DNA of 44,076 nucleotides from assembly GCA_938005675.1 (NCBI GenBank), contig CALKXH010000104.1:1-44076 (forward strand). Reading direction: 5' to 3'. Below are positions 41,696-44,076 of the stretch, piece by piece (within the stretch, counting starts at the first letter, position 1; each line of letters starts with the position of its first letter). This DNA is from an uncultured Anaerolineae bacterium. GTDB lineage: Bacteria > Chloroflexota > Anaerolineae > Aggregatilineales > UBA2796. Below the pieces are notes generated by a model, which was not told the DNA's origin, ran no database searches, and saw only the letters and a program-made list of their open reading frames with translations. The translations under genes and the position numbers were made by a program.

Positions 41696-44076
41696 TACTC
41701 GACGATCAGCACCTCAACCGTCTCGGAGCGCTGCGTGTTGCCGGCGGCGTCGTGGGCGACGGCGTGAAAGAGCTGTCCGCCCAGCTTGGTGACGCGCCAT
41801 TCGGTCATGTAAGGCGGTCGATCGACCCGCGCGATGAGCGCGCCGTCCCAGAAGAACTCCACGAACGCCACCTCGACGTTATCGGCGGCGCCGACCATCA
41901 GCCTCACGGCGCCGACGCTCGCGTTGATGGCGTCGTTGGGCAACGGCGCGATCCACTGGATGCTGGGCGGCTGATTATCGACCGTCACTTGCAGGCTGTG
42001 CGCTTGGAAGCTCTGATCGTCCAGCACCATGCTCAGCCGCAGCGTGTACAGACCGTCTAGTCCGCGCGTATCCCACAAGGCGAGGCGGACGTCCTCGCCG
42101 CGCGCGGTTGGGTCTTCCAGCGGGAGGGCAAACCAGCGCTCCGGGCTGATGCCCGCGCCGTACTCCAGCTGGTAAGCGACGATCTTGCCCTGTGGCAATC
42201 TGCCGCGCACCTCAACCGCGCCGCGCAGTCGGGCGAGGCTTTGGGGTGCGCTGAGGTTGCCCTCAAGGGCGCTCAGCCGCGCCGTGCGCGCCGAGTCGTA
42301 CTCGTTCGGCGGCAGAGGCTGTCCGCTTTGGCGCGCCCACAGCTGCGCCTCAGGCGGATATTCGAAGTAGACGCGCTCGGCGATCAGCTCCGGGGGCGTC
42401 TCGGCGGTGGCGCGCAAGCCGTTGCGGGCGTTGATGCGGTAGCGCCGCCAATAGGTATCGACGCGGGTCGGCACGGTGCTGAAGTCGCCCTGAGCGTAGA
42501 AGAGCTCGCGCATACGCGGGCAATCGGGCGTGGGCAGCAAGCCGCTGCGCTGGCAGACCGTCGCCTCGACGATGCCCTCAGGCGTCTGCCAGCCGCGCGG
42601 CGGCAAATTATCACGCCGATGGGCGTATTCCATCACCGCCTGCCAGATCGGGGCGGCGGCGGTCGCGCCGCTCAGGTCGTCGCCCATCGGCGAGTTGTCG
42701 TTATTGCCCACCCACACGCCCATGACCAAGTCGGGCGTGTAGCCGACCGTCCAAGCGTCGCGCACGTCGTTGGTGGTGCCGGTCTTGGCGGCGGCGGGGC
42801 GCGAGAGCTGCAGGGCATTGCCCTCGCCGAAGGCGGGCAGGCGCGCCTGCCTATCGGAGAGGATGTGCGTGATCAGGTAGGCGAGGGCATCCTGCAGCAC
42901 GCTCTGCTGCCTGAGCGTGCCGCTTCGCTCATCCAGCTGCCACAAGACGCGCCCGTTGCGATCCTCGATGCGCAGGATTGCGATCGGATCGAGGGCGCGG
43001 AAGCCTGCGCGCGGATTCGGCACCGGCGCGCCCGCCATCTTGCCGAGCGTGGCGAAGGGCGTATAGGCGTAGGTCAAGTCCAGCAGGGTGACCTCGGCGC
43101 TGCCGAGCGCCAAAGATAAGCCGTACTCATCCAGCGGGCGGCTGAGCGTGTTCAAGCCGAGTTGGCGCGCCGTGCGGATGACCTGCCCGATGGTGATGGC
43201 GCTGAGCGTGCGCACGGTCGGCACGTTGTAGGAGTTCGCCAACGCCTCGCGGACGGTCACCACGCCGCGGAACTGCCCGTCTTCGTTGCGCGGCGTGTAG
43301 GTCGTGCCATCCTGCTCGAAGGTGGTGGGGATATCCAGCAGCATGGTGGCGGGCGTGAAGGGCGAGTCGGGCGCGGCGAAGGCGGCGACGTAGACGAAAG
43401 GCTTGAAGGCGGAGGCGGGCTGGCGCAGACCTTGCGCCGCCACGTTGAAGCTGCCTTGAATGCGGCTGTTGTAGTAATCGAGGCTGCCGACCATCGCCAG
43501 AATCTCGCCCGTCTGCGGGCGGATGATCACGCTCGCCGCGTTGGTGACGTTGCGCGGCACGCCCAAGCGCAAGTTCGGCGGGACGGTGAGATACTCCGCG
43601 GCGAGGCAAGGCTTGCCCTCGCCGCTGTTGGGCGCCGCGCGCGGATCGCCGCCGCGGATGCGCTCGACGTGGGCGCGCATGGCGCACTCGGCTTGGAAGT
43701 ACAGGTCGAGATCGAGCGTGGTGTAGATGCGCAAGCCGCCGCCCAGCACCAAACGCGCGCCATCGAGCCCTTGCGCGTCCAGCAGGCGCTCCGCCTGGGC
43801 GCGGGCGAAGAGCGCGAAGTGCGGCGCGACGATCCCGAAGCGCTCGGTCAGCGGCTGCGTGATGATCGGCTGCGCGGCGGCTTGCTCAGCTTGCTCAGGC
43901 GTGATGAAACCCGCCGCCACCATGCTCTCTAGCACCACGATTTGGCGTTGACGGGCTGCCATCGGCGCATCGAGCGGATTCAGCTGCGGATTCTGCGGGA
44001 TGGCGGCTAACATGGCGGCTTCGCCCAGAGTCAGGTCGCGGGCGGTTTTGCCGAAGTACACGCGCGCCGCCGTGCC
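41695..44076 (-). CDS. Class A penicillin-binding protein with C-terminal Ig-like domain, 5' end missing
   Basis: The last 793 codons of a bifunctional peptidoglycan synthase; the start lies beyond base 44076. At the edge the frame reads GTAARVYFGKTARDLTLGEA, the end of the GT51 glycosyltransferase domain. The transpeptidase domain follows. Its SxxK is SAFK in QPASAFKPFVYV (about 217-220 counted from base 44061), SxN is SYN (277-279) and KTG is in AAKTGTTNDVRDAW (426-428), so all three active-site motifs are intact. After about residue 600, extra beta-rich regions appear, ending in a bacterial Ig-like domain (PPSIQWIAPLPNDAINASVG, then VEFFWDGALIARVDRPPY). It builds and cross-links the wall from outside the membrane. 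The apparent ATG at 44061 is an internal GTG codon, not the start. Confidence 0.93.
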   Translation of the reverse strand, partial: GTAARVYFGKTARDLTLGEAAMLAAIPQNPQLNPLDAPMAARQRQIVVLESMVAAGFITPEQAEQAAAQPIITQPLTERFGIVAPHFALFARAQAERLLDAQGLDGARLVLGGGLRIYTTLDLDLYFQAECAMRAHVERIRGGDPRAAPNSGEGKPCLAAEYLTVPPNLRLGVPRNVTNAASVIIRPQTGEILAMVGSLDYYNSRIQGSFNVAAQGLRQPASAFKPFVYVAAFAAPDSPFTPATMLLDIPTTFEQDGTTYTPRNEDGQFRGVVTVREALANSYNVPTVRTLSAITIGQVIRTARQLGLNTLSRPLDEYGLSLALGSAEVTLLDLTYAYTPFATLGKMAGAPVPNPRAGFRALDPIAILRIEDRNGRVLWQLDERSGTLRQQSVLQDALAYLITHILSDRQARLPAFGEGNALQLSRPAAAKTGTTNDVRDAWTVGYTPDLVMGVWVGNNDNSPMGDDLSGATAAAPIWQAVMEYAHRRDNLPPRGWQTPEGIVEATVCQRSGLLPTPDCPRMRELFYAQGDFSTVPTRVDTYWRRYRINARNGLRATAETPPELIAERVYFEYPPEAQLWARQSGQPLPPNEYDSARTARLSALEGNLSAPQSLARLRGAVEVRGRLPQGKIVAYQLEYGAGISPERWFALPLEDPTARGEDVRLALWDTRGLDGLYTLRLSMVLDDQSFQAHSLQVTVDNQPPSIQWIAPLPNDAINASVGAVRLMVGAADNVEVAFVEFFWDGALIARVDRPPYMTEWRVTKLGGQLFHAVAHDAAGNTQRSETVEVLIVE

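Overview
The window is about 44 kb of GC-rich bacterial chromosome, densely packed with genes. Several signs point to a Chloroflexota lineage, probably Anaerolineae-like, though this rests on gene style and was not tested by a search. They are many lipoproteins with long Thr/Pro-rich stretches, a DUF5667 protein, ThyX in place of ThyA, a transaldolase-glucose-6-phosphate isomerase fusion, an alpha-type glutamine synthetase, and cytosolic HtrA-like proteases. I see no phage, insertion sequence, CRISPR array or clear island; this looks like core chromosome.

Layout. 1-1028 (minus): two tandem HtrA-like serine proteases, the downstream one cut by the window edge. 1259-3487 (plus): a zinc-ribbon/FHA protein and a beta-propeller lipoprotein, followed by a bidirectional terminator shared with tRNA-Leu(GAG) on the minus strand. 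3721-6488 (minus): a CPBP membrane protease and a CapA-type lipoprotein with altered metal ligands. 6614-12899 (plus): an MscS channel, then alaX, a signal-less corrinoid/siderophore-binding-type protein, glnA and a PucR regulator, tightly packed. 12896-15587 (minus): EamA transporter, GNAT acetyltransferase and an orphan CpaF-like ATPase. 15741-17905 (plus): superoxide dismutase and an aspartase/fumarase-family lyase. 17957-21969 (minus): BMP-type binding protein, DUF5667 protein and a double-parvulin lipoprotein. 22152-24497 (plus): site-2 protease and a HEAT-repeat protein. 24494-25654 (minus): GT4 glycosyltransferase. 25785-26513 (plus): ThuA protein.

26630-30789 (plus) is the most unusual part. 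Behind one promoter lie a protein joining a transposase-like HTH, a degenerate Ppx/GppA-type HD domain and a CHAD-like helical region, then a small P-loop ATPase, then a type I phosphodiesterase/alkaline-phosphatase-fold enzyme. After it come an SH3-SGNH lipoprotein (plus) and an RRM protein with a long leader (minus). 32956-37230 (plus) is a chained unit nadK - zinc-finger membrane protein - recN - aroB. Convergent thyX follows, then tal-pgi and rpiA (pentose phosphate/glycolysis), and on the minus strand a class A penicillin-binding protein running off the right edge.

Three of the convergent gene pairs share their stop codons inside a single CTAG tetranucleotide. Several sigma-70-like promoters can be read with 17-18 base spacing, and two carry an inverted repeat overlapping the core promoter.
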